A stretch of DNA of 64,000 bases from an uncultured Alphaproteobacteria bacterium (GTDB taxonomy: Bacteria; Pseudomonadota; Alphaproteobacteria; Rhodobacterales; Rhodobacteraceae), in assembly GCA_902596605.1 (NCBI GenBank), contig CACJUU010000008.1:32670-96669 (forward strand), read 5' to 3'. The position numbers and the translations under genes were made by a program. Positions 49,488 to 59,250 of this stretch are shown one piece after another. The notes beneath the pieces were generated by a model that worked only from the letters and a program-made list of their open reading frames with translations, ran no database searches and was not told where the DNA came from. The stretch's first letter is position 1, and every line of letters starts with the position of its first letter.

Positions 49488-50498
49488 ATGAGTAATATAG
49501 AGATAGAGGCACTTACTGTTGAACAGATATATGATTTAGCATTTAATGTGTTGAGTAAATTTGGTTGTAATAAAAAAAATGCAAACGCTATAGCAACAAC
49601 TGTTGCAACAGCGGAAAGAGATGGGTCATTGTCACACGGCCTCTTCAGAATTCCTGGCTACGTGGCATCCTTGAAATCAGGCAAAGTAAATGGAGAGGCA
49701 GAGCCAAAAATAACCTCTAGCCTGCCATCTGTTATAACCGTTGATGGAAATTTAGGTTATGCCCCATATTCGCTTGAAAAAAGCTTACCAGTACTGTCGG
49801 AAGCGGCTCTAAAGCATGGCATAGCTGTAATGCGCCTTATAAATAGTTTTCATTTTGCAGCTCTTTGGCCAGAGACTGAGTACTTGGCTGAACAAGGGTT
49901 GTCGGGTATTGCTTGTACAGTTTACAAGCCTTCTGTTGCACCAGCTGGCGCAACAGAACCATTTTTTGGAACAAACCCCATTTCCTTTGCTTGGCCAAGA
50001 AAGAATTCAACCCCTTTAGTTTTTGATATGGCTACTTCAACACTTGCAATGGGCGATGTTCAAATCGCAGCTAGAGACGGACACTCTGTTCCTCATGGAA
50101 CAGGTCTTGGACCTGATGGAACTCCATCTGATGATCCAAAAGAAATATTAAAGGGAGTGTTATTACCTTTTGGAGGATATAAAGGGTCAGCTATATCTAT
50201 GATGATCGAACTATTTTCTGCAGGATTAACAGGAGACAATTTTTCTTTTGAAGCAGCAAAAACTGATAATAATGATGGCGGCCCTGCAAAGGGAGGAGAA
50301 CTAGTCCTGGCTATTAACCCTGAGCTTATAGCTGGACCAGACTGGGATAGTCATAGCGAAGGATTCTTCAAGGAAATTAAACAGTTGAAAGGAATACGGC
50401 TTCCTGGTGAGAGACGACATCAAAATAGACTGGATAACAGCCCTAGAAAGATAAATAAGGAGCTCTTAGAAAAAATTAAAGGACTATCGAAGAGCTAA
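49488..50498 (+). CDS. Malate/L-lactate dehydrogenase-family (Ldh2/DpkA-like) oxidoreductase
   Basis: AERDGSLSHGLFRIPGYVASLKSGKVNGEAEP, FGTNPISFAWPRK, LPFGGYKGSAISMMIELFSAGLTG. Confidence 0.9.
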   Translation: MSNIEIEALTVEQIYDLAFNVLSKFGCNKKNANAIATTVATAERDGSLSHGLFRIPGYVASLKSGKVNGEAEPKITSSLPSVITVDGNLGYAPYSLEKSLPVLSEAALKHGIAVMRLINSFHFAALWPETEYLAEQGLSGIACTVYKPSVAPAGATEPFFGTNPISFAWPRKNSTPLVFDMATSTLAMGDVQIAARDGHSVPHGTGLGPDGTPSDDPKEILKGVLLPFGGYKGSAISMMIELFSAGLTGDNFSFEAAKTDNNDGGPAKGGELVLAINPELIAGPDWDSHSEGFFKEIKQLKGIRLPGERRHQNRLDNSPRKINKELLEKIKGLSKS

Positions 50499-50514
50499 AA
50501 AGCCGTACAGAACT

Positions 50515-51816
50515 CTAAATATCCAAAGTATTTCTTTTTTCCCATTCTGAAAAATGTGCAGTGTAAGAATGCCATTCCTCCATTTTGAGCTTAATAAATG
50601 AATCAGAAAAGAGTTTTCCTAGTCCCTCTTTAAAGCTTTTATCCTTATCAAAGGCACGCAACGCATCAAGTAGGTTTAATGGCAACTTTTCAGCCTTGGC
50701 AATTGCTTTTGCATCTTCATACATATTTGTATTTGATCTTTCCCCTGGATCTAATTTTTTATCGACCCCATTTAAGCCTGCAGTAATGATGGCTGCCTGC
50801 AATAAATAGGGATTAGTAGCACCGTCTGGAAGCCTGAGTTCGAATCTTCCCGCATCGGGTACTCTTACCATGTGAGTTCTATTGTTTTCTGTCCAAGTAA
50901 TAGTATTTGGAGCCCAACTTGCTCCACTTAAAGTCCTTGGAGCGTTGATTCTTTTATAGGAATTTACAGTTGGGTTGGTGATCGCAGCCATAGCCTTGGC
51001 ATGACTAATAATGCCTCCAAGAAAGTTCAGACCCTCTTTTGACAAACCAATATCTGACTTTTTACTAGCAAAAACATTTTTCTTACCCTTTAAATCCCAA
51101 ACTGATATATGAGCGTGACAACCATTACCTGTTAAACTTTCAATTGGTTTAGGCATAAAAGTCGCTCTAAGACCATGCTTCTCAGCAACGGATTTAACCA
51201 TGAACTTGAAGAAAGAATGTTTATCTGCAGTTCGTAAAGCATCATCAAATTCAAAATTCATTTCAAATTGACCGTTGGCATCTTCATGATCATTTTGATA
51301 CGGACCCCAACCCAATACGCCGAGATAATCACAAATTTCGGCTATCACATCGTATCGGCGCATCAGAGCCTGTTGATCATAACAAGGTTTTTCAGCATTA
51401 TCGTATGGGTCAGAAATAGCTGATCCATCAGGCGTTAAGAGAAAAAACTCAGCCTCTACGCCGGTCTTCACCCTCATGTTACTCTTTTTTGCTCTATCAA
51501 TAGCTTTGTTAAGAACATTTCTTGGTGCCTGCTCGACCAATTTGCCCTCCATCATGCAGTTACTTGCAAGCCAAGCGACATCCTTTTTCCAAGGGAGTTT
51601 TATAACGCTCTGAGGGTCGGGCACTGCCAGCATATCTGGGTACGCTGGGGTCATATCTAGCCAACTAGCAAAGCCCGCAAAACCGGCTCCATCTCTTTGC
51701 ATATCAGATATGGCTGATGCAGGAACAAGCTTGGCTCTCTGCACCCCAAAGAGATCAGTATATGTAACCATAAAGTATTTTATTTTTTCTTTTTTTGCGT
51801 AATTCTTCAAATCCAT
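50515..51816 (-). CDS. Glutamine synthetase family (GlnT type III / GmaS-related)
   Basis: GVEAEFFLLTPDGS, NDHEDANGQFEMNF, GNGCHAHISVWD, NSYKRINAPRTLSGASWAPNTITWTENNRTHMVRVPDAGRFELRLPDGATNPYLLQAA. Confidence 0.92.
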   Translation of the reverse strand: MDLKNYAKKEKIKYFMVTYTDLFGVQRAKLVPASAISDMQRDGAGFAGFASWLDMTPAYPDMLAVPDPQSVIKLPWKKDVAWLASNCMMEGKLVEQAPRNVLNKAIDRAKKSNMRVKTGVEAEFFLLTPDGSAISDPYDNAEKPCYDQQALMRRYDVIAEICDYLGVLGWGPYQNDHEDANGQFEMNFEFDDALRTADKHSFFKFMVKSVAEKHGLRATFMPKPIESLTGNGCHAHISVWDLKGKKNVFASKKSDIGLSKEGLNFLGGIISHAKAMAAITNPTVNSYKRINAPRTLSGASWAPNTITWTENNRTHMVRVPDAGRFELRLPDGATNPYLLQAAIITAGLNGVDKKLDPGERSNTNMYEDAKAIAKAEKLPLNLLDALRAFDKDKSFKEGLGKLFSDSFIKLKMEEWHSYTAHFSEWEKRNTLDI

Positions 51817-51849
51817 TATTTATCTCCATTCACTTCTTGAGGTAAGAAC

Positions 51850-52686
51850 CTAATTTTTCTTACAAATTAACCTTATACCGCCAATAATATTTTCAGTAAA
51901 ACCCTCTGCAACGGTTTTATAAAAGTCCTCAATTGTAGAATACCCCTCAACACCGTGAATTTTTTCGTGATTATTTCTATTTATTTGAAGCAACCTCAAA
52001 CGTTCTTTTGTAAAACTTTCCCAGTCTGATGACATATCCTTATGCTCAACAATTTCGAAACCTACGTTAGCACAGGTATCTAAATAATCAGAATATTTTT
52101 CCAACGAATTTGCAAAGAGTTTCTTTTCTAACATTTCTTTATGAGAGCTCTCAAACTCGCTCCCAAAAGTAAGGTCTTCAATAAATAGCATCCCCTTTTT
52201 ATTCAACAAGTTAAAAAGTTTTTCAGTATATTTTTTCCTGTAAGGAATATGGTATAAGGCTAACCAAGAAACAATTTTATCAAAGCATGTATCTTTTTGG
52301 GAATAATTTAGAAAATCTTCGTTTATATGCGTAACGAATCTTTCAAGGCCAGTTTTAAGTGTTAATTCCTTCCCGACCTCTGAATAATCTTGCTGTAGTT
52401 CTAATGCGGAAACATTTGCTCTTGTTTTATAAGCAATGTATCGAGATGGGCCTCCCCAGCCAGCTCCTACCTCCAAGACATTATCATTTTCCTGAATATT
52501 AATAGTCTCTATAGCCTCTTGAACACTTAGCGTGCCATGATAGTGCAATTGGTCAAATTGATTGACGTCCTCTAGACTAAGCTTATCGTCCTCCTCATAA
52601 CCGAGCGCTTTCAAATCTTTGAATATTCTGTAAGCATCAGAATAAAGTTTCATTTCTTTTATGTTATTCATATTAAATAACAGCAC
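51850..52686 (-). CDS. SAM-dependent methyltransferase (CFA synthase/sarcosine methyltransferase-like fold)
   Basis: NVLEVGAGWGGPSRYIAYKTRANVSALELQ motif I. Confidence 0.85.
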   Translation of the reverse strand: MLLFNMNNIKEMKLYSDAYRIFKDLKALGYEEDDKLSLEDVNQFDQLHYHGTLSVQEAIETINIQENDNVLEVGAGWGGPSRYIAYKTRANVSALELQQDYSEVGKELTLKTGLERFVTHINEDFLNYSQKDTCFDKIVSWLALYHIPYRKKYTEKLFNLLNKKGMLFIEDLTFGSEFESSHKEMLEKKLFANSLEKYSDYLDTCANVGFEIVEHKDMSSDWESFTKERLRLLQINRNNHEKIHGVEGYSTIEDFYKTVAEGFTENIIGGIRLICKKN

Positions 52687-52693
52687 TATTTCT

Positions 52694-53083
52694 TTAAATT
52701 AAATTCTCTTCTTCTAAAACCTTTCTTGCTACCCTAAAGCATTCCACAGCTTGTGGCACACCGCAATAAATACCAATAACGTGTATAATTGCCCGCAATT
52801 CATTTTTAGAAACTCCATTTTTAATTGCTCCTTTGAAATGTGTTTCCCACTCTGTCATTTTTCCAAGAGCACCAATCATCGAAAGATTCATCATTGATCG
52901 TGTTTTTGCGTCAATTACTTCATCGCCCCAACCAAAACCCCAACACCAGGCTGTCATTGCTTCTTGAAAAGGTCGAGAGAATTCGTCTGCTTCTTCCAGG
53001 TTTTTCTTTACATAATCCTCTCCAACCGTCGATACTCTCTGCTCTATACCCTTTTCAAATAGGTCCTCAGTAAAAATAGACAT
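52694..53083 (-). CDS. Carboxymuconolactone decarboxylase family protein
   Basis: FGWGDEVIDAKTRSMMNLSMIGALGKMTEWETHFKGAIKNGVSKNELRAIIHVIGIYCGVPQAVECFRVA. Confidence 0.9.
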   Translation of the reverse strand: MSIFTEDLFEKGIEQRVSTVGEDYVKKNLEEADEFSRPFQEAMTAWCWGFGWGDEVIDAKTRSMMNLSMIGALGKMTEWETHFKGAIKNGVSKNELRAIIHVIGIYCGVPQAVECFRVARKVLEEENLI

Positions 53084-53134
53084 AAATATTCTCCTTTTTA
53101 TATAATTTTTGTGGCACTTCTTGCTAACTGAAAT

Positions 53135-53743
53135 TTATAGCTTATGAGATGATAACACTTTCTTTACCGCATCATCTTCTTTCATGTGAGAAATAAATTT
53201 ACCTAAATTATCTTTATCATTAAGTAAATTATCTATACTAGGGTCCCATCTCGTTACCATATACAAATAATAATCCACTGCTGATTTGTTTTCCCCTAAT
53301 AAATAAGGATTAAGTTTCATATTTATATAATTGTAAGCGGTTTCACGGTCTTGGGCGGCTAGCTTTCCAACATCCTCTGCAACATCTTTAGGTGCATAAC
53401 GATGCGAGTAAAACTGTCTATGATATCCTGCATATATTGACGTCGCTATCATTGCTAAATACTGCCATAAAAGGTTACGCTGAGACGAGGAGCTGTGAGG
53501 AGCCAATTGAGGAAACTTTTCTATCAAATGGGTCACAATTGCTACTGTTTCAAATATGGTTTGCCCGTCTGGACAGACTAAAACTGGAATTTTTGAAAAA
53601 GGACTTATACTCTTAAATTCATCTTGCTGTGCCTCTTCGATAGATATATTTTTAAATTCATACTCAACATTTGCAGCAGTTAACAAAAACTCTGCGATCA
53701 ATGATCCTGCCCTCGGGCGCCCTATTACTACGTATTTTTTCAT
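53135..53743 (-). CDS. Glutathione S-transferase-like protein
   Basis: N-terminal thioredoxin-like domain: FLLTAANVEYEFKNISIEEAQQDEFKSISPFSKIPVLVCPDGQTIFETVAIVTHLIEKFP. Confidence 0.88.
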   Translation of the reverse strand: MKKYVVIGRPRAGSLIAEFLLTAANVEYEFKNISIEEAQQDEFKSISPFSKIPVLVCPDGQTIFETVAIVTHLIEKFPQLAPHSSSSQRNLLWQYLAMIATSIYAGYHRQFYSHRYAPKDVAEDVGKLAAQDRETAYNYINMKLNPYLLGENKSAVDYYLYMVTRWDPSIDNLLNDKDNLGKFISHMKEDDAVKKVLSSHKL

Positions 53744-53827
53744 ATAATATTCCTTTCAGGTTGGTATTAATTTAAAGTATATAAAGCAATTAAATATTAG
53801 AGTATAAAATCAGAAGATTATTAACAG

Positions 53828-55126
53828 ATGTTTTTATATAATGAAGTTCAAAAAAGAGAAGCTAATCAAGAACGGGTAAGGGTTGGACTGATTGGCGCCG
53901 GTAAATTTGGATCCATGTTTTTATCTCAAGCACCATTCACCATTGGTTTAGAAGTTAGGTCAATTGTCGATATCAGCGTAGAAAATGCTAAAAAAAATTG
54001 CAGAGATGTAGGCTGGACTGAAGAACAGATAGAGTCAGTATTATTTTTTGATAATTTGAAAAAGATGATCTCTCAGACCAAAATAGATGTATTGGTAGAA
54101 GCTACCGGAGATCCTGTAGAGGGAACGAAACATGCACTTATTGCTATAGAGCAAGGGTTGGATATTGTTATGGTAAATGTTGAGGCTGATGTGTTGAGCG
54201 GACCATATTTAGCAAAAGAAGCGGAGAAGGCTGGTGTTGTTTATTCTATGGCTTATGGCGATCAACCTGCTCTTACTACGGAACTCGTTGAATGGGCACG
54301 TGCTTCTGGGTTTAACGTGGTCGCAGCAGGCAAAGGAACAAAATATCTACCTGAATATCATTATAGTACACCCGATACTGTTTGGGATTACTATGGGTTA
54401 AATAGAGAAGAGGCTTTATCTGCCGGAATGAATAGTAGAATGTTTAATTCTTTTTTGGATGGAACAAAATCAGCTTTGGAAATGGCTGCAATAAGCAACG
54501 CTACGTTATTAAAACCTCCTCCAAATGGTCTACAATTTCCCCCAGCTGGAATGGATCATCTCTCTCATGTTTTAAGACCTCAAGTTGATGGAGGTATTTT
54601 AGAGTCCCCTGGCACAGTTGAAGTCGTATCTTCTTTAGAAAGAGACGGAAGACCAGTTTTTAAAGACCTCAGGTGGGGCGTTTATGTAGTGCTTGAAGCA
54701 GCAAATGAATATGCAGCAAAATGTTTTACCCAATACGGTATGAATACAGATGATACTGGGCGATATTCCTCAATGTACAAGCCATTTCATCTCATAGGCA
54801 TGGAATTGAACACATCAGTTTTTTCCGCTGCTATTTTAAAGAAAGCTACAGGATGCACGAAAGAATTTTCTGGAGATGTAATTGCAACTGCAAAACAAAA
54901 CCTAAAAAAAGGGCAGTTATTGGATGGTGAAGGAGGTTTTACTGTTTGGGGAAAACTTTACCAAGCAGGTTTTGCAAAAAAAATAAATGGGTTACCAATA
55001 GGTCTCGCCAATAATGTTAAATTAAAGAATGACATTGAAAAAGATGCACCAGTATGTTGGTCGGATGTCGACCTTGATGTCAACTGTCCAGTAGTAAAGA
55101 TAAGAGAAAAAATAAAATTAAGCTGA
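53828..55126 (+). CDS. NAD(P)-binding homoserine dehydrogenase-like protein with SAF-like C-terminus
   Basis: RVGLIGAGKFGSMFLSQ; C-terminal AKQNLKKGQLLDGEGGFTVWGKL. Confidence 0.8.
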   Translation: MFLYNEVQKREANQERVRVGLIGAGKFGSMFLSQAPFTIGLEVRSIVDISVENAKKNCRDVGWTEEQIESVLFFDNLKKMISQTKIDVLVEATGDPVEGTKHALIAIEQGLDIVMVNVEADVLSGPYLAKEAEKAGVVYSMAYGDQPALTTELVEWARASGFNVVAAGKGTKYLPEYHYSTPDTVWDYYGLNREEALSAGMNSRMFNSFLDGTKSALEMAAISNATLLKPPPNGLQFPPAGMDHLSHVLRPQVDGGILESPGTVEVVSSLERDGRPVFKDLRWGVYVVLEAANEYAAKCFTQYGMNTDDTGRYSSMYKPFHLIGMELNTSVFSAAILKKATGCTKEFSGDVIATAKQNLKKGQLLDGEGGFTVWGKLYQAGFAKKINGLPIGLANNVKLKNDIEKDAPVCWSDVDLDVNCPVVKIREKIKLS

Positions 55127-55146
55127 AATAATGATTACCCAAGCGC

Positions 55147-55169
55147 TAATTAATCAGTATCATTAATTA
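55147..55169. repeat. Inverted repeat TAATTAAT-N7-ATTAATTA upstream of SDR gene
   Basis: Read directly; 8-bp perfect arms. Confidence 0.85.
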
Positions 55170-55194
55170 AATTGCAATTACTTTGGGGGCTTTT

Positions 55195-55887
55195 ATGGCA
55201 GGGTCGGTATTGATTGTGGGTGTTGGTTTGGGCCTAAGCGCTTCATTAGCGCGACTGTTTTATTCTGAAAAGAAAACTATTTGTTTAGCATCAAGAAATA
55301 CAGAAAAATTAGCATCGCTTAAAGAGGAAACAAATGCTCATGTTTATACCTGTGATGCTTCTGACCCAATTGATGTAGAGGAGTTATTCAAGAAAACTGA
55401 CGAGGTAATAGGAACTCCGGAAATTGTAATCTACAACCCTTCGGCTCGGGTTAGAGGGTCTATTGTAGACTTGGACCCTCATGAAACTAAAAAAGCTATT
55501 GAAACAACGTGCTACGGAGGCTTTCTAGTTGCACAGCAAGCTGCAAAAAGAATGTTAAAAAAAGGAGAAGGAAATATCTTCTTAACCAGTGCATCAGCAG
55601 CAGTTAAGGGCTTCCCCCTTTCTTCAGTGTTTGCAATGGGAAAGTTTGGATTGAGAGGCCTAGCACAATCTTTAGCAAGAGAATTGCATCCTCAAAATAT
55701 ACACATAGGCCATTTCGTTATTGATGGGGGCATCAGTGCAGCCCATCGTGAAGAGAGACAAGAAGACGGCTCATACAAATTTCTAGATCCTGACGAAATT
55801 GCAAAGAGCTATTTGCATTTTTATCAACAACATAAAAGCTCCTGGTCTTGGGAAATTGAGTTGCGACCTTGGGTTGAAAAATTTTAG
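55195..55887 (+). CDS. Short-chain dehydrogenase/reductase
   Basis: SVLIVGVGLGLSASLARLF, GNIFLTSASAAVKGFPLSSVFAMGKFGLRGLAQSLARELHP; ATG at 55195 with GGGGGC SD. Confidence 0.87.
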   Translation: MAGSVLIVGVGLGLSASLARLFYSEKKTICLASRNTEKLASLKEETNAHVYTCDASDPIDVEELFKKTDEVIGTPEIVIYNPSARVRGSIVDLDPHETKKAIETTCYGGFLVAQQAAKRMLKKGEGNIFLTSASAAVKGFPLSSVFAMGKFGLRGLAQSLARELHPQNIHIGHFVIDGGISAAHREERQEDGSYKFLDPDEIAKSYLHFYQQHKSSWSWEIELRPWVEKF

Positions 55888-55909
55888 TTGAAAGTAAAAA
55901 ATAAAAGAA

Positions 55910-56695
55910 GTGGCAGAGAATTTTAAAAAGAAAATATGCCTAATTACTGGGGCTCGCACGGGGATTGGTTTATCAATTGGTATAACGCTAGCCAAAAATG
56001 GTTATAGAGTGATATTTTCGGGTCGGAAGTTAAATGATTGTAAAGACACCGTAAATCAGCTTGTGACAGACGGCTTTCAAGCAGTTGAATCTCCAATAAA
56101 TTTATCAAACCTTTCTTCTTTGAAAGAGCAAGCGGAGATGGCCTTATCAATTTGGGGAACTGTTGATATTTTAATCAATAATGGTGCGGTAATTGAACCT
56201 ATTACTTCGTTAGAAAAGATAGAATTACAAGACTTTGAGAAAGCCGTTAGGGTGAATTATTTAGCTCCGTCTATATTAATATCATATTGTTGGAACAACC
56301 TTCAAAAAAATAAAGGAAAAGTAATAAATGTGCTATCAGGCGCATCAATAAACGCAATAGAGGGTTGGACAGCCTATTGCTCAACAAAAGCGGCACTTCA
56401 TATGATTAATCAGCAAACACATCTTGAAGGTAACCAGTATGGTATCTCATCAATTGGACTAAGCCCTGGGATGGTTGACACCGATATGCAAGGTAAAATT
56501 AGAGCTAGTGGGATAAATAAAGTCTCAAAAGTAAGAAAAGAAGACCTTATAAACTCAAAAAAAACAGGCTTATTTGCTTTATGGTGTGCTTCAAGTAACG
56601 CCAATGAATTTTCGGGGAAAATGATATCAGAGAATGATCAGATTGTTAGCGCTAAATACGAGGCTTGGATAAGTGCGCAGAATCTTAAGTTGTAA
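55910..56695 (+). CDS. Short-chain dehydrogenase/reductase
   Basis: ICLITGARTGIGLSIGITLAKNGYRVIFSGR, NNGAV, YCSTKAALHMINQQ; GTG start. Confidence 0.9.
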   Translation: MAENFKKKICLITGARTGIGLSIGITLAKNGYRVIFSGRKLNDCKDTVNQLVTDGFQAVESPINLSNLSSLKEQAEMALSIWGTVDILINNGAVIEPITSLEKIELQDFEKAVRVNYLAPSILISYCWNNLQKNKGKVINVLSGASINAIEGWTAYCSTKAALHMINQQTHLEGNQYGISSIGLSPGMVDTDMQGKIRASGINKVSKVRKEDLINSKKTGLFALWCASSNANEFSGKMISENDQIVSAKYEAWISAQNLKL

Positions 56696-56806
56696 CTTTT
56701 ACATTAAGCAGTTAAAATTTGAACACGGTACCTTGCCTATCATTAGGCATAGAGTGTCTTGAGCCTTTTTAAATTGTGCAGAAAAGACTGTTTTAAAGGA
56801 TAGAAA

Positions 56807-58021
56807 TTGAGCAGCGAAAATGGTGTAGCTAAAGATCCCCTTTATGGATGGGTAATGGTCATTTCTGTCTTTACTCTAACCGCTCTTTCATTTGGCACAA
56901 TGGGTTCGATATCTGTTTTCTTAAAGCCATTATCAAATGAATTTGGGTGGACACGCGCGAATACAGCTTTTGGCTACACTGTTGCGTCTTTAGGATCTGC
57001 TTTTTTTGGCATAATTTGGGGTTATATTGCCGATAAATATGGAACAAGGCTTTTCGGCTTTTTTGCTACCTTCTTTATGGTCTCTTGCTTATTTCTATTG
57101 GGCAAGCAGAGTAGTATTCTCCATTTTTATACATTATATTTTTGTTTTGGTGCTTTTGGGAATGCTGTTGTTGGCTCTCCTCTTTATGCCAATGTGGGCT
57201 TTTGGTTCAAGAAAAATCCTGGCTTAGCAATTGGAATAACTGCGGCGGGTGGGGCAGCTGGCCAAGGGTTAATTCCTTTATTATCAACATATCTAATTAA
57301 GGCTTACGGATGGCAAGATGCGTATATGTATCTGTCCTACATATATCTTTTGATAATGGCTCCTTTTTCTTTCCTGATCAAGGAGTCGCCATGGCGAGAA
57401 AGAGCTCGTATTGCCATAAAAGATGACTTCAGGGATTTTCCACTTAGTGAAAAAGAAGTTATTACTTGGATTTCGTGTGCTGTGATTTTTTGCTGTATAT
57501 GCATGTCGGTACCTATCGTTCATTTAATACCCTTACTTACGGACGCTTCATTCTCAGAGGACTTTGCCGCGAGCGTTTTCCTTGTTCTAATGGTCTTTGG
57601 AATTGTTGGACGTATAATTAGTGGAAAACTTGGAGATATTATTGGTGCCCTACCTACATATATTCTAATGTCTATCGGCCAAACAATCACGGTTCTTGGC
57701 TTCCCATACATAGATTTAAAAGTTGGTTTATTTATTCTTGCCGGGGCTTTTGGTTTTACATATTCCGGTGTAATGTCAGCAATATTAGTCTGTGCAAGAA
57801 TGATGGTTTCAGCAAAGTTAGCTGGCAGAGCAATGGCCCTAGGTTCTTTTTTTGGTTGGGTAGGTATGGGCTTAGGTGGGTATTTTGGAGGGCTACTTTT
57901 TGATATAAAAGGCGACTATACTTGGTCATTCCAGTTTGCATCGCTTATGGGGTCTGTTAATCTTTTAATTCTCTGGCAATTTCACTTACGAATAAAGGCT
58001 AAGCAAGTAGTGATCGCTTGA
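56807..58021 (+). CDS. MFS transporter (monocarboxylate/oxalate-formate type)
   Basis: GYTVASLGSAFFGIIWGYIADKYGTRLFG, about 12 TM; TTG start. Confidence 0.9.
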   Translation: MSSENGVAKDPLYGWVMVISVFTLTALSFGTMGSISVFLKPLSNEFGWTRANTAFGYTVASLGSAFFGIIWGYIADKYGTRLFGFFATFFMVSCLFLLGKQSSILHFYTLYFCFGAFGNAVVGSPLYANVGFWFKKNPGLAIGITAAGGAAGQGLIPLLSTYLIKAYGWQDAYMYLSYIYLLIMAPFSFLIKESPWRERARIAIKDDFRDFPLSEKEVITWISCAVIFCCICMSVPIVHLIPLLTDASFSEDFAASVFLVLMVFGIVGRIISGKLGDIIGALPTYILMSIGQTITVLGFPYIDLKVGLFILAGAFGFTYSGVMSAILVCARMMVSAKLAGRAMALGSFFGWVGMGLGGYFGGLLFDIKGDYTWSFQFASLMGSVNLLILWQFHLRIKAKQVVIA

Positions 58022-58023
58022 AA

Positions 58024-59196
58024 CTAACTAATTAGCGGCAACTCTTTTGTTGCTCTTTTTGTTAATAGAACTGGTCCATCCTTTGAAACAAAAATATTTT
58101 CTTCATGCACTATAAATTTTCCAGGTTTATACTCAATCGACGGCTCGATAGCGATAACCATATTTTCCTGAATAATAGAGTTATCAAAAGATGAGATTGA
58201 TGGTGGCTCGGTTAATTGTAGCCCAACTCCATGACCATACCTACCTTCACCTTTAACCATAAAACCAAAGTCTTCAATTTTTTTGTTTATTTTTTTCCAT
58301 ACATCTTGTGTCTTCACACCTGGTACTAAATTTTTAATGCCTTCCTCTGTTGCATACCATAAAATTTCATTTGTTCTTTTGAGTTCGTCGGATACTGTTC
58401 CAATTGTAAAGTTTCTGTCAAAATCACAAAAATAACCATCATATGTTGTACCTGTATCTATAAAAAGGAAGTTTCCTGAAGAAATTAATTTATGTGTTGG
58501 ATTTCCTATAATCTGAGAGACACCTCCTTTCCCCGACACAACCGGCAAATAGGGAATATTATCCGCTCCCCTCTTGAGAATTTCTCTCTTCACTTTAATT
58601 GATGCACTCCGCTCGCTGTCGTTCACGGATATAATTGTGGGTAATATTTCAAACACTTCACTAACGATTTGCGCTACTTTTTCTATTTTTTTTATTTCAT
58701 TAAAAGACTTAACCGTTCGAAGTGCCCAGATCAAAGAGGTTCCATCAACAATATTAAACTTAAAGTTATCTTGGAGAAGACCAAAATCTAATACCGGCAT
58801 TCTGATACTCATCTCTTTTCCTAATTCCGAACCAATTGCTCCAAAACGACTTGGAAGAGACTCTAAGAGAGATTTTAAGGGAGAAATGTCATCTCCGTTG
58901 AAATTGGGAGATGCCCATGTATGAATATCTTTGACAAACGTTTTTTTGAAAATATTTTCACCTATTTCAGGGATTATAGCTATAGGAGCTCCAGAAAGTG
59001 GTAAGACTAGAAACCATGGTCTGGTAGGACTCTCCCAGAAGTTCGTATCAATACCAGTAAAATATCTCAGGTTTGCTGGAATGGTAATTAATAGAGCGTC
59101 GAGTTTATTTTGGTATAAAAGTCCTTGAGCTCTTTGAAGACGAATTTCAAATTCCTCATTTGAAAAACCATACTCTAGTGTTTTGGCATTTCTCAT
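58024..59196 (-). CDS. M24 family (Xaa-Pro) peptidase-like hydrolase
   Basis: FIDTGTTYDGYFCDFDRNFTIG, GRYGHGVGLQLTEPPSI, AIEPSIEY, VHEENIFV metal ligands. Confidence 0.9.
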   Translation of the reverse strand: MRNAKTLEYGFSNEEFEIRLQRAQGLLYQNKLDALLITIPANLRYFTGIDTNFWESPTRPWFLVLPLSGAPIAIIPEIGENIFKKTFVKDIHTWASPNFNGDDISPLKSLLESLPSRFGAIGSELGKEMSIRMPVLDFGLLQDNFKFNIVDGTSLIWALRTVKSFNEIKKIEKVAQIVSEVFEILPTIISVNDSERSASIKVKREILKRGADNIPYLPVVSGKGGVSQIIGNPTHKLISSGNFLFIDTGTTYDGYFCDFDRNFTIGTVSDELKRTNEILWYATEEGIKNLVPGVKTQDVWKKINKKIEDFGFMVKGEGRYGHGVGLQLTEPPSISSFDNSIIQENMVIAIEPSIEYKPGKFIVHEENIFVSKDGPVLLTKRATKELPLIS

Positions 59197-59250
59197 TCCC
59201 TAAGTTTAGATAAAAAATTATTCAATTGTCGATTAACTTTTACTTTTTAA

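Noticed and set aside
50835-50850. TTCGAAT T-loop-like string
   Set aside because: Lies inside the glutamine synthetase coding sequence (FELRL) and lacks a flanking stem.
58024-59196. Second M24 protein as another DMSP lyase
   Set aside because: Lacks the DddP signature segments (NMLLWNTHNPFR, GEWIETRLL, FQECG); fits ordinary Xaa-Pro peptidase-like proteins.
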